DNA from: Acanthopleura granulata
Taxonomy: Eukaryota > Mollusca > Polyplacophora > Chitonida > Chitonidae
Length of the DNA: 64,000 nucleotides
Reading direction: 5' to 3'
NCBI GenBank assembly: GCA_016165875.1
Contig: JABBOT010000005.1
Span: 29,965,943 to 30,029,942 of the forward strand
The notes below the pieces were generated by a model that worked only from the letters and a program-made list of their open reading frames with translations, made no database searches and had not been told where the DNA came from. The position numbers and the translations under genes are program-made. Below, in pieces: positions 38,690-50,600 of this stretch (positions within the stretch are counted from its first letter, which is position 1; each line of letters begins with the position of its first letter).

Positions 38690-39720
38690 ATTGTCACCGA
38701 ACGTTCATTTCGTGGTATTCGTTATCTCTCCTGAGTCTCCGTTGTTTAACGTACTGTCTCCATAACGTTCTGTATTGTTTAATCTCTAGTGTCTATTTCC
38801 CTGTGCTATTTATATTTTGCCCTTGTTTATTGTCTAACACCGAATGCTTTTTTGTTTAATCTCCATTTTGTTGATTACATGTTGTTGGTTATTCTCTCTT
38901 GTCGGTTGCAACATTTAAGTAGCATTCATTGTTGTTCTTTCTGCATTGTCTAATACACGGTGCTATGGCATTCTTTTCACTTGTTCCCATTTGTCTATCA
39001 TATTGTGTAAATCACATTCTTTGCTTTTTAATGATAATTGTATATAACCCTATTGTCTATTGCAGCCTTAGTTATTTCTTCTCTGTTGTCTTTCTGCTAA
39101 GGTTATCACACGGTGATCACACCAATAGTTCCGCCATTGTCTATTACATTGTCTGTGTTACATTCTTTTTTGTTATTTCTCTTCGTCTATCAGCCGTGTT
39201 CAGGGTATTCTTTGTTGTTTATTCGCCATTGTCTATCACTCAGCGTTGACTGCATTCTTCTTTTGTTCGCCATTTTCTTTCACTCCGTGTTTACCACATT
39301 TTTTCTTGTTTACCATCCATTGCCCATGTCCCCCATGTTTCTTGTTTACCATCCATTGTCCATGTCCCCCATGTTTCTTGTTTACCATCCATTGCCCATG
39401 TTCCCCATGTTTCTTGTTTACCATCCATTGCCCGTGTCCCCCATATTTCTTGTTTACCATCCATTGTCCATGTCCCCCATGTCTCTTGCATTCTTTGTTG
39501 GTTTCTCTACATTGTCCATCACGCCGTCTTCATTGCACTCTTTACTGCTTATTCTATAATCTCTATTACCTCGTCTTCAATGCATTTTTTCTCCTTATGT
39601 GCCAATGTCCATCACTCCATGTTTATTGCATTCTTTGTTCCGTACTCACCATTGTCTGTCACTCAGTGTTCTCTACATCCTCTCTTCTTTGTTCTACACT
39701 GTCTATCACCTAAACATCAT
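38690..39720 (+). repeat. 46-48-bp minisatellite, copy 6
   Basis: The same motif family, mostly degenerate. It contains a separate, recent 36-bp amplification at 39302-39481. Confidence 0.75.
39302..39481 (+). repeat. 36-bp minisatellite, five units
   Basis: Five near-identical 36-bp units start at 39302, 39338, 39374, 39410 and 39446, each beginning TTTCTTGTTTACCATCCATT and ending CCCCCATG. It lies within the older minisatellite and is probably derived from it. As 36 is a multiple of 3, both strands show 12-residue periodic frames (MVNKKHGGHGQW on the minus strand), which are artefacts of the repeat. Confidence 0.92.
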
Positions 39721-40234
39721 TTTGTTTTACTCTTTGGAGACAGCTATATACAGAAACGATGTCGATTGCTGTCTTGAGAAGCCAACGTTTGCTTGACGTG
39801 ACGTGATAGTGTTACCTGTACTCCTGAGGAGATAACAGCTAACGTTAAGGCTTTAACTCGATGTGTGTTGAGATACAATCTGCGGCTCACCAGTGTAGCG
39901 AGAGTGAGGCAGAGGCATGTGGGACATCATTGGTGGTCAGTTATGGCTGGAATTGTATCGATCTCACAAAGATCAAATTCCACTACAACTCCTTTGCTCG
40001 TTAGCTTTTCAAATAAAATACCAGACAGCTTCAGCGCAAGTCTCTTTGCGGGTTGACTAAGTTAATATTCTATGTGAATTAACGAACTGTATTCATCTTC
40101 CATCAAATTAATTGCACAGGCCACTATATCAAACAACTTCTCTCTCACAGAATAAATTTAAAAATTTAGCGACTTCTTACTCCAGGCTCAGAAGTTTTCC
40201 TCATCTCATCATGATTAGAAGTGTGACAAACGCA

Positions 40235-40972
40235 ATTGTAGAAGATAAATTCAACACAAATGGCCGTTGGGATTTTGTACACTGATATCTGGCTTTATTA
40301 TACCATCATTCGTGACCATATGTAGACAGCTTTCTGTACTATTACACAGAGACTGGTAATCAGTTGCGATTGGTTGTGCTCAGTTGTAATCAGATGTTAC
40401 CAGATGTTATCAGGTTCAGGCTGGAGTGAAAACAAACAAACGTTGAATTATCTTACTATTTATGAAGTATCAGGCAATACGAACATTTAGGACAATTTAC
40501 CTAAAAACAAGGTTTTATGTTGGAAATCATTTTTCCACGTAATTGTCATATATATACACTAAACACTACTCATATTTCTTAAACAACATACTACAGATAC
40601 AGTATAAAGCATCAAACAATGAAAAAGTACATATTTACAGCACATTCCTGGTATTTTACATCAACATTATGTTTTTTTTTTATTGCATGTGACATGTACT
40701 CACAAACGTTATGGCCGCAAAAGTTTGCTTCACGCCTACATCAGATAGTTACTTCACAGTCCTTATGACAATTATTGATTTACAACATGACAACACTAAT
40801 GCTACTTCAATTATTCAGTTACAACGCCTCAAAAAATCAAACATTCATAAAGGGAACGTTATCCGAACTACATGTCGTCGATCATTCCCCCTTCGCTCTT
40901 CCCGATCCATGCAAAACCTAACTGTCTACTGCCAAAATGCGGAGCGGGACAATCCGCCATTAACACAATGCT
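40235..40972. mobile_element. 740-bp insertion of unknown type, copy 6
   Basis: Copy 7 reads continuously from CACAAACGCAGTCC to CTATCACTATTTGTCCTC (48,880-48,925). In copy 6 the matching left part ends near 40,234 and the right part resumes near 40,973. The inserted DNA is A/T-rich, contains a T10 run near 40,673, and has no recognisable retrotransposon motif. Possible short flanking repeats (CAATTG / CAATG) are too weak to count. A 107-codon frame that runs out of it into the unit has no recognisable features. Confidence 0.55.
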
Positions 40973-42380
40973 CGAGCGTAACTAGACACTTATCACTATT
41001 TGTCCTCTTCAATGATTTCACTGCTGTGATTTGAGAGAAACCTTTAGCTTATTTAAAACACAAAGAGTCGTGAAGATTAATCTTCTATATGATTTTGTGA
41101 TGCTACTTTAGAGGTAACATTTGAGGTAAGCAATACATCAACATGGAATAAACATGCCCAGGGTAGTATAGCCTCTCCTGCAGACGGGTTGATCCAGAAA
41201 GAGCTGCTTGTCACCAAGAGTACACCACTGGAAACGTTAATCAAGTTTTCTAAACAAAAAAGTGCCCCAGTCTCTTTCTTACACAATCATGAAGTGTCAC
41301 TTGCATGGTCCAGACAAGGGTAAAGTCTATAATCATTCGGTTGTCTCACCATTGTACAACATTCACACATTAGTTTACTTCATCATAGTGAGCTTTGTTC
41401 ACACAACTCGCCTGTTAACTACACACCGACGCCTCAATGGTCGCGCTACCGTCGCCTATGTTTTCAATGACAGTTTTAACGATGACTGGATCGATTCAAG
41501 GCGGAAAATGTTCCAGTAGTTGGGTTCGTTTATCAAACAAGTAATTGGACTCGAGCTTTTCGCGCCGTTTTTCAGTCCACTTGAAGTAGAGTTTCCTTGC
41601 TTTGACTCTACAGAAATCAGACAAGGAAAATTAATGTGAGATTTATTACCTTTATTCATCTTCCTGTCGGGTAAATTCATCTCCCACGAAAATCGAATAG
41701 GGAATCTTTTAAGAGGATAGATAAGCTGTAGGTATCGGCACATTTGTGGCGAGTGTTTGTCCGCTCAATAAATAGCGCTCTCGGGAGCAAAATGTCGAAT
41801 TTTGTCAGCTCCTCGTTCGGGACCAGATTGACTTCCTCCTAAGACAACTATTCCCGGACGTGTGTTTACAAAGCGAGATAGGTCAACTGAGCACTATACA
41901 TGGTCAAAAAAAGTTGATGAACTTTGAGTTCCATTCCCAAACATTGCAGCAATCAACAACATGGATACGTGGTGAACATAGTTGGGGAAACTTTAGTTTG
42001 TTGGACACTTGCTGGTCTATATTTGCATGGGGAATACTTGAGCGACATTTATCTTTGACAATTTTGGTAGAGGATATTACCGGCTCAGTTACATGGCCCA
42101 ATGACATTCCTTAGCAACAAAAATGATATTTTTTGCCACTCGTCTAGTCTTTTCTTACATCTGTAAGTGATTTAGAACTCTTGTAAGATTTAAAATAAAT
42201 GAAATGTGCCTTAGTTGCATTTTCAAGTAACAAGCTGAGCTAATTCAGGTGTCTGATGATACAAAATTATCATTGTGTTAAGGGAGGGCCAGAGACATTC
42301 ACTGGTTGATTTACCGATCCACTACTGTTTGGCCCCCAAAACAATAATATTACACTTGATGACAGATAGCAGTTTCATCA

Positions 42381-42632
42381 ATGGAGGAAATCGAGCGCCA
42401 GAATGAACCATCGTCAATGGACGAGTTACTGACGAACATATCCACGTGTAACGCACAGGTTTACCTCGAACACGGAGCTCACCGGGCACGCAGTTCTAGT
42501 GGGAATCAAGCATTTCCAAAAGGTTTAAACGGCCAAAAGGAAGACGTTAAAGACTACCTGTACAAGGCTACAAACGCCATCACCAAGATAATGTTTCAAT
42601 ACACCGCAGACATTCAGACAGGAGCATCTTGA
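42381..42632 (+). other. Candidate ORF (83 codons) in type A segment, copy 6
   Basis: The frame starts MEEIERQNEPSSMDELL, has a basic middle around HRARSSSGN and ends IMFQYTADIQTGAS before TGA. Its composition (acidic N-terminus, mixed polar residues, a possible amphipathic stretch KDYLYKATNAITKIM) is more protein-like than the Cys/Leu/Phe-rich frames of the minisatellites. I do not recognise a family. Copy 1 holds a decayed counterpart near 6,545-6,755 with a local frame change, no start ATG in frame, and a stop about 64 codons on; the shared stretch HRAR..SGN.. is still readable there. Copies 4, 5 and 7 have unrelated sequence here. It could be a captured exon, a small gene, or chance. Confidence 0.25.
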
Positions 42633-43584
42633 AAATTTAAATTTGAATCAACGAGTTGCGTATCCAGAAACTCAAGAACATTTTACTCGCCACAAAATAA
42701 TCAGAAAAAATCTCTGCAAGAGATAAAAATAACAAACGTTTCACTTCATCCGTCATTTCGACGTAAGTTTCAAATTTCATTCTCCAGTGGCAGCCTTGGT
42801 TCTACTAATTTCCTCTTACATTACTGTATTCGGATTCACATTTGATCCGGGAAAATAGCCTACAGTTAAGAGATTCAAACTCCCCATGACGTGTAAGTTC
42901 TTGTGTGCTTTTCTGATCCACATAACTGACATTATTTTGGAAATGTGTTATTTCTGCTCACAAAACACCATAAACACTTGTTTTTCAAAATCTACTATTA
43001 CCACTTGTAAACAATAATAAACCGCATTATTTCTCCAGACACCATATTTGATATTTCTGCAGTCTTCAATCAAATCGATTTTTTCATATAGTTTTTATTA
43101 ACATTATAATTAGATAATACACATATGCGCGATATTTGTTATTTGTGGGAGCAGGTGGCTGTGTGCGTCGGAAGTAGATAAAAAAAGCCAAAAGCAAGGT
43201 TTCTGAAATATACTTTTTTTTAAACCGTGGCTACTGATATCGACGTACATGAAAGTCTCCCTCGTTAGCTAAACTTCTCAGTACTATGAAACCACAAATA
43301 CAATCACTGAAATCGATTGTCGGATAAAGCATTCGTTCATAAAGAATTTTAAAAGGATAAAGCATAATTCTTTCGAGGGAGTTGTATTCCCAAGACAGAA
43401 TGCTTTAGACAAGTTTTATGAGATATTGTGAGGGACAGACGATCGGTAAAAGTGGATCCTTCATATACACAACTAGCATTTGTCTCTGAGGTTTCTTGCT
43501 GGATTACAAAGCCTGGTTTTGTGAAGCCTCAAGTCCAGTGAATTAATACCGGCGGCAGTTTTATGCCTATGTCCAACGTAGTCT

Positions 43585-43975
43585 GTTTCCCGACAAGGCT
43601 TAAGTCAGACACTACATCAGTATAGCCTTATGTTGCCTGAGAAGTTTCGGGTCCTGGTTTGGTGCAATTTGCCTCGGATTTATGTCACAAGCTTTCTTCA
43701 ATTGTCAGTAAGATTTCGTCTTAGTGTCTTCAGGTCACAAAAGCAACCGTCGTCTGTTCAGTAAATTTCAGTTCTATGCCTATGTCAACATAATATCATT
43801 CGCAAAACTTAGGTCAAACACTAGCCTGCATGAGTGTAGCAGTGTCTTTCCTGATTCGTTTCGTAAAACCGGTGGGTCCACCTTTGCTGGGATTTCCTGC
43901 AGCAGATGGCTTCCTCAGGTACCTGTAAGGTTTCTTCCTAATATCTCCCAGATACAAAGGTGACAATTGTCGGAT
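43585..43975 (+). repeat. ~205-bp local tandem duplication in copy 6
   Basis: The counterpart of the copy 2 duplication. The first member contains CAAGGCTTAAGTCAGACACT; the second contains AAACTTAGGTCAAACACTAG. Each is followed by CGTTTCGTAAAACC or a relative, and by TCCTGCAGCAG in the second. Confidence 0.65.
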
Positions 43976-45220
43976 CAATGAAGTAGGGGTAAAAAAAACA
44001 TATTAAACAACAGTAAAATGTTTCACATCAGGTGAATCCATTCCTTTCTACTTTCTTGAAGGATATTTGCCCGTTACATGAGCATTTAAACTGTGACCGC
44101 TGGCTACCGTGCACATATTTAGTCATTTCATATGAATATAGTAATCGCTATACACAATTACACAATAATTTTTTAATCTGATTAATTGCATCAGTTTCTT
44201 AGGAATAACTGAGTACAGATCTTCTAGTATCTCAGTTATGCTGTATGATCTTAACGGTTTGCTAGATATAAAGTAGAGTAGCATTTAAATATTTGATCTC
44301 CATACAGGATATCTTACAGGGCGGAATGCCCAGGTGCGCATATTGGCGATATATGAGTTAGACGGATAGCTTGAAGAACGATTCGAGAGTTCCTTTAGTG
44401 TGGTATACAAGTTTTAAAACAGCTTCCTCAACTCTATTAGACCCAGGCTCTTTCGTCTCGTATCAGGCCTTTGCGGCGCCCTGGGGTCAATCTTCCCAAG
44501 GACTTGTCATCTCCACGCGGCCGATACCGCCCATTTTCGCTATATTAAAGTGCAAAAAAAACATTATCAAGGCTTTGTTAGATCTCCCGCTCGTGTACTT
44601 ATTTCAATGACCAGTGTTTAGTTCTGTTTAAGACACCACGCACTGTAAGAGGCCAAGTGCGTTCAGTTGTGGAGGGAAAGCATTGTTGGTCTTTTCGCTG
44701 TTGGAATATGCAAGGTGTGCAATTGGGAGCTAAGGCAAAGCCCTCTTGCTAAAAGCTTCTCAAGAGAGAGGAGATCAGAATGAGATTTCTGACTCCTTTC
44801 TACCCTGATCTCCACCTCCATACTGTTTTCTAGTCAAGCATTTGCGAGATAATCTCAACTAATTGCGTTACTATATATCTCCAATCGGAAGATGAACAAC
44901 ATATATTTTTCCTCCTTCTGACAATAACACCTCCTAAGACTCTCCACGGGCCAAAACGCTCACTCTGAACTTCCTTAATCATACTGTCATTTGAAGTCAG
45001 TGGCAGGTTTTTCTTTTTGTTCCACAAGACAATCCTATCCTCGTTATAAGTGAAAAGACAACAAGGCTTTAGCCTTGTGAATGCCGAGGAAAGCGGTCAA
45101 AACGACACTGGTGACTGGCAGTGAAATTGAAAACCACTCCATCACTTCAGCTGTCCATTTTCAGCTTGGTTGTCATCCCGAGGCATCAGACCATTGTCTG
45201 CTTTCCTCGACGCCTCCCTA

Positions 45221-45403
45221 TCAAATCTCACCATGTTTTCCGCGTCCTACAAATTTGCTCGAAGACGGGTATGAATGAGATGGAGTCCAGCAAATAACAG
45301 ACAAGTTATTAAACTTTATGTTACTGTCTGAGACAAAATTATACAGCCCAAAATTGGTTAATGGGCAAACTACCGAGGTTGTCCAGCCGATTGGAATATC
45401 CAT
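45221..45403 (-). other. Candidate small ORF, unit copy 7 (60 codons)
   Basis: The same frame: MDIPIGWTTSVVCPL, then GLYNFV and a GKHGEI end, with the stop one codon early relative to copy 3. Together with copies 1, 2, 3 and 5 this makes five intact versions out of seven. Confidence 0.2.
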
Positions 45404-46599
45404 GGTGGAAGATTTAGTTGACTATTATGGAGTTAGGCAGTGTCTCTGGTATGGGAATAATGCGCAGACATGGGATTTGGACCGATTTCCAGGATACTAT
45501 TTGGTCCTGTAGCCTACTGAGAATGTAGTAACTACAGCCTAAGGAATAACTTTCTTTTCCTCTGGCCTTGTACGACAGAGAGTGAAGATATTGGCCTATA
45601 AGACAATCTCTTGAACAGCCGACACACTCATTGTCCGAACTCGTGTAAGGATCAAGCACATCAACTCTCTACCGCATGCCTCACCATTTTTTATTTCCAT
45701 TTCTTTTATCTATATTCTTGAACATACTAAACAGCAATCAGAGTCACATGCCTCCGAGATCATGCGAATCCAAGGCAAATCATGCGGCACTAGCCAACAG
45801 AGGGCGAAGAAGTCCTCAGCTGTTAATTCGCAAGAGAGTTCGCCAAAACTGCAGTTTATTAGCGCGATTACTGAGGTATCGTGATATATTTTGACCAAAG
45901 GGCAGGCTTTGCACAAACTACGATTGTTAGGTACCAAGCGAATTGTGTACCTGCCTCTTGGGATCTGCCCGTCCCGGAAATATTTGCCAAAGACGAACTC
46001 AATTCTAACCTGGGGCTTTCAAGGTCGACTGTAGACCCTGCGATACGGAACGAAAGACCAAAGGTACGAAAGATCGAAAGGAAAAACACCAGAGGACAAA
46101 ATGACCCTGAAATATAACACCCAATGACACAAGGTACAACATATAACTAATGGACAAAGACCGAAGTTAATACACAAATGCTACTGATTAGAACAAATGA
46201 ATTACTAGTGAGAGATGCCGTAATATCAGATGTACATGTATTAAAAGATGGAAATGCTTAGCTGGTAGAGCTTATACTTTATGTTGAGATTTTAAATTAT
46301 CGATGCAAGTCACAGACTCTTCGGAAATATTGCTATGACCATAACCGCTTTGGATTGAACTACTCGATTAATGTTAAATGCAGGGAATGCAAATTATATT
46401 GTAAATTCGTTTGTAATCCACCTTTTATTGAGTCATTGTTAGATATCTGTGTTAAGAACATTATCGATGCATTGGAATAGCTGACTATGCGTTTGCATAA
46501 ATACCTGATATGACATATTTACTCGGGTTTATGTCATCGTGAGCCTAGAGCAGACTGGTTCTAATGTGCAGCGGAACACAATGTCGTTTGGGGTTGTTT

Positions 46600-47645
46600 A
46601 TTAATCCATGCTAATTGCAGTCTTGGTTTATTGCTCTATTGTCTATCACTCCGTGTTCATAGGATTATTTGTTGTTTACCATCTATTGCCCATCACCCAC
46701 GTGTTCGTTGCATTCTTTTGCGTTTATTCACCAACGTCTATTTCCCTTGTTTCTTGCATTCTTTGTTGTTTACTCTCCATTGTCTGTCACCCACGTTTCG
46801 TCGCATCCTTTGTTGTTTACTCTCCATTGTGTGCCAACCAGTGTTTATTGCCTTCTTTCTTGATTACACCCCATGGTCGGTTACCCAGTGTTCGTGACAT
46901 CCTTTGTTGTGTACTCTGCATTGTCTCTAAAACCCAGTGTCCGTTGCATCCTTTGCTGTTTACTCTCAACTGTCTGCGACCCAGTGTTCGTTGCATTTCC
47001 TTTGTCGGTTGCTCTTTATTTTCTCTCACCCAGTATTTGTTGCTTCCTTTGTTGTTTACTCTCTTTTATGTGCCAACCAGTGTTCGTTGCATTCTTTCTT
47101 CATTACACCTTACTGCCTGTCTCCCTGTGTTCGTTGCATTTCCTTGTTTCTTACTCTGCATTGTCTGTCACCCAGAATTTGTGGCTTCCTTTGTTGTTTA
47201 CTCCCATTGTCTGTCACCTATTGTTCATTGCATCCTTTGTTGTTTACTCCTCAGTGTCTGTCACACAATATTTGTTGCTTCCTTTGTTGTTTACTCTCCA
47301 TTGTCTGTCACCTATTGTTTATTGCATCCTTTGTTGTTTACTCCTCAGTGTCTGTCACACAATATTTGTTGCTTCCTTTGTTGTTTACTCTCCATTGCCT
47401 GTCACCCATTGTTCATTGCATCCTTTGTTGTTTACTCCTCACTGTCTGTCACACAATATTTGTTGCTTCCTTTGTTGTTTACCTCCCCATTGTCTGTGAC
47501 CTATTGTTCATTGCATCCTTTATTGTTTACTCCTCAGTGTCTGTCACCCAGTGTTTGTTGCATCCTTTGTTAATTACCCTCCATTGTCTGTCACCCAGTA
47601 TTTACTGCATCCTTGTTGTTTGTTCTACACTGTCTATCACCTAAA
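46600..47645 (+). repeat. 47-bp minisatellite, copy 7 (most expanded)
   Basis: About 22 members of 46-48 bp. Consecutive members counted at 47,231-47,325 are exactly 47 bases. The frame rotates from member to member, giving overlapping frames of up to 321 codons with a 47-residue super-period. A 94-bp higher-order repeat is nested inside (47,215-47,540). Confidence 0.9.
47215..47540 (+). repeat. 94-bp higher-order repeat (dimers of the 47-bp unit)
   Basis: Alternating members differ: one has CTCAGTGTCTGTCACACAAT, the next has CTCCATTGTCTGTCACCTAT. The phrase TTGTTCATTGCATCC or its one-base variant starts at 47221, 47315, 47409 and 47504, spacings 94, 94 and 95. This shows recent amplification of a dimer inside the older 47-bp array. 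Confidence 0.88.
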
Positions 47646-50600
47646 TAGCATTCTGTTTTACTCATTGTAGACAACTATGTACAGAAACGATGTCGATTAC
47701 TGTCATGAAAATCTAACGTATGCATGACGTGACATGATAGTGTTGGCTGTACTCTTGAGGAGGTAACAGCTAACGTGAAAGCTTTAACTCGATATATGGT
47801 GAGATAAAATCTGCAGCTCACAGCGTATCGAGAGTCATGTGGCACATCATCGATGGTCAGTCACGGCTAGAATTGTGTCGATCTCGCAACGATCAAATTC
47901 CACTCCAACCTCTAGGCTCTAACTTGTCAAATAAAATATCGGCAGGCCCAGCACAAGCCTCTTTGCGGGTTGACCATGTTAATATTCTATGTGATATGAA
48001 ATTATCGAACTCATTCGAACAATTATTCATCTTCCATGAAATTAATAGCGCAGGTCACTATATCGAACGACTTCTGTCAGGATAATTTAGAGGATAAATT
48101 ACAGCATTTAGTGCCCTCATATGGCACTCAGCCTGTGACACTTAAAAGTAGTTTTCTCCTGTAGATATAACTGCTTTTCTGGCTAGGGGGACGGGACATG
48201 CATCCAATACCATAATACCAGTCATCACCTTTCTGTCTTGATTTTTTTTCTTTTAATTTAGCTACTGATTCAATAACACAGATAGATAAAACTACCGTGT
48301 CCCAATATTCCCGCGACTGCCTGGCACAAGATAAAACAAGCTCGACCCTTTCGCCGGCACGATTTCCGTTCTCTAGGAACAAGTACGTTAGCTTTCAAAC
48401 CACCATCTTGTTACCATATGAAAATTATGTGATGACCTTGACATATTTAAAATAGCCTCAGATCTTAACGGTTTCCCAATGGATTGATGTTTTCCTCTTT
48501 GTCTAGTACAAATATCTACGACAAGCTCAAATAATGGGTCACTTTAATAGATGAGTGATTAACCAGTAAGTCAGTGCCGATATTGACGTCTTCCTATCTA
48601 ATTCTTTCAATTTAGAAATGTTTCGAGCTTTTCATTCGTTAAAGTTTGGCCTCTATGGACTTCGGATCGGAAACCAATCTCCATTCAGGTCAACATAAAT
48701 CAGGTTCAGAAGCAAAGGTTAGCAAATAGTGATGGTATTTGTGAGGCACAGGTCACGGCAACAAAACACTCGGCGTGCGTGATACACCATTTAACGGAGC
48801 TTAAAACAGGAATCTATCATACCATCTCATTCTTACGGAATTTGACAAATTTCTCATGACTAGAACTGTCACAAACGCAGTCCTCGCGTGTAGCTAGAAG
48901 CCTATCACTATTTGTCCTCTTTAATGATTCCACTGCTGTGATTTAAGAGAAACCTGTAGCATATTTATAACCCCAAACGCCGTGAAGATCAATGTTCTAT
49001 ATATCTTTGTCTCCTGGGTGCTCAAATGGGTAACATTTGAGGTAAGCAATACATCAACATGGAATAAACATGCCCGTAGTTATGTAGCCTCTGATGCAGA
49101 CGTGTTGATCCAGAAAGAGTTGCTTGTCACCAAGAGTACAGCGCTGAAAACGTTAATCAAACTTTCTAAGCCAAAGCGTGCTCCAGTCTCGTTCTTAAAT
49201 AACCGTTAAGTGTCACTTACATGGACTAGACAAGGGTAAAGTCTGTACTAATTAGGTTGTCTTACTATTGTACATCAATCACAGTCTACTTCATCATAAT
49301 CAGCTCAGTTCACGCAACTCTCCTACTAACTAAACACCGTCGTCTCAGCGATCGCACAGCCGTCGCCTATGTGTTCAGCCATAGTTTTAACTGACTGGGT
49401 CGATTCAAGGGAAAGGGGAATGTTCCAGTAGTTGTTGTTGGGTTAGTCTATCCAAAAAACTAGTAATTTGACTCTAGTTTCTCCTGCTGTTTTTCGGTCC
49501 ACCTGAAGTAGAGTTTCCTTGCTTTCAGACTACTGAAATCAGACAAGGAAAATTAATGTGAGCTTTATTGCCTTTATTCTTCTTACTGTCAGATAAATTC
49601 AGCTCCCACGAAAATCGAATAGCGAATGTTTTATGGGGGAAGAAAGCAGTAAGTGTCGGCGCATTGGCTGTAAGTGGTGAGTGTTTGTCTGCTCAATAAA
49701 CAGCGCTCTCGGGAGAAAAGCGTCCAATTTTGTCAGCTCCTCATTCGGGACCAGATTGACTTTCTTCCGAGGCCTCTTTCCACCACTACTCCCGGTACGT
49801 CTGTTTACACAGAGCGCTGAGCCGAATTACAAATCCTAAGCTTAGTCTAAGTTCGGTTACAGCAAACTTTATGTTATCCTACATCAGGGCACAATATGAA
49901 TTGTTTAAACTTCAATGTCCACCTGACCGATTTAAAATCTATCCAGGGCGCTATCTGTATTGCAAGTCCAAAAGATCAGGTCTATATTGTATTAGATTTA
50001 TTATCAAAATTAAGCCAAAGGGTCTAGTTGCGTGAAGTGCTCTGTCTCCGCCAGTCATGGGTCGACTCAACCCAGTAATGAGTCAAAAAAGTTGATGAAC
50101 TTTAAGTAGCATTTCTCAGACATTAAAGTAATTCACAACATTGGTGCGTGTTGGACATTGTTGGGGAAAATTGTTGCACATTGTGTTGGCGAATATTTCT
50201 GAGAGTTTTTTTTGAAGTTTTTTTGTGCTACTGGAAGAGATTACTTAATTCTCAAACAAGTTGCACCCGTCTTTTCCTATCACATCCACTCACCACCTGC
50301 CCGAATGTAGGTGGTTTTTTAATTGATACCTTCAGCTATGTCCTGATGTAGAAGAGAGAGTTTAAATATGTTTCAGAACAATCTTTAAAACGTATTAATA
50401 ATTCATTACTACCTCACCCAGCCCACATCAAAACCTCGACCCAGATAGTTATTAAATCCGGTTAATGCATAGATATGTCAAGTTTAATTTATGGTTATGG
50501 GAGCAAAACGTATTATCGATTGAGGTGTCTCCACCCGTGAATTTGGCCGCCATTATGTGCGAGAGAAATTCGCCAATATGCATGCTGTTAAACAACAATC

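Larger units (their letters stand above)
34997..44486 (+). repeat. Long tandem unit, copy 6 (type A with private insertions)
   Basis: A direct copy of about 9.5 kb with the type A segment as in copy 1. It lacks most of the stretch equivalent to 3,960-4,900 of copy 1. Private insertions are a Gag-like retrotransposon fragment (35932-36321), a minus-strand SINE (37491-37595), a 36-bp minisatellite (39302-39481) and a 740-bp unknown segment (40235-40972). Its version of the small minus-strand frame has a premature stop at codon 7. Confidence 0.85.

Noticed and set aside
39236..39460. Minus-strand 12-residue repeat protein (MVNKKHGGHGQW repeats)
   Set aside because: Product of the 36-bp minisatellite, whose length is a multiple of 3; the plus strand is equally periodic and open.
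40711..41034. 107-codon plus-strand frame in copy 6
   Set aside because: It starts in the private insertion and ends in unit sequence; no domain, and it is absent from other units.
47215..47540. CRISPR-like alternation of conserved and variable segments
   Set aside because: The whole 47-bp unit is conserved with no unique spacers, and the genome is clearly eukaryotic.
46608..47573. 321-codon plus-strand frame, the longest in the window
   Set aside because: It is entirely 47-bp minisatellite. The frame rotates every member, giving a Cys/Leu/Phe/Ser-rich 47-residue super-period in all three frames; overlapping frames are equally open.
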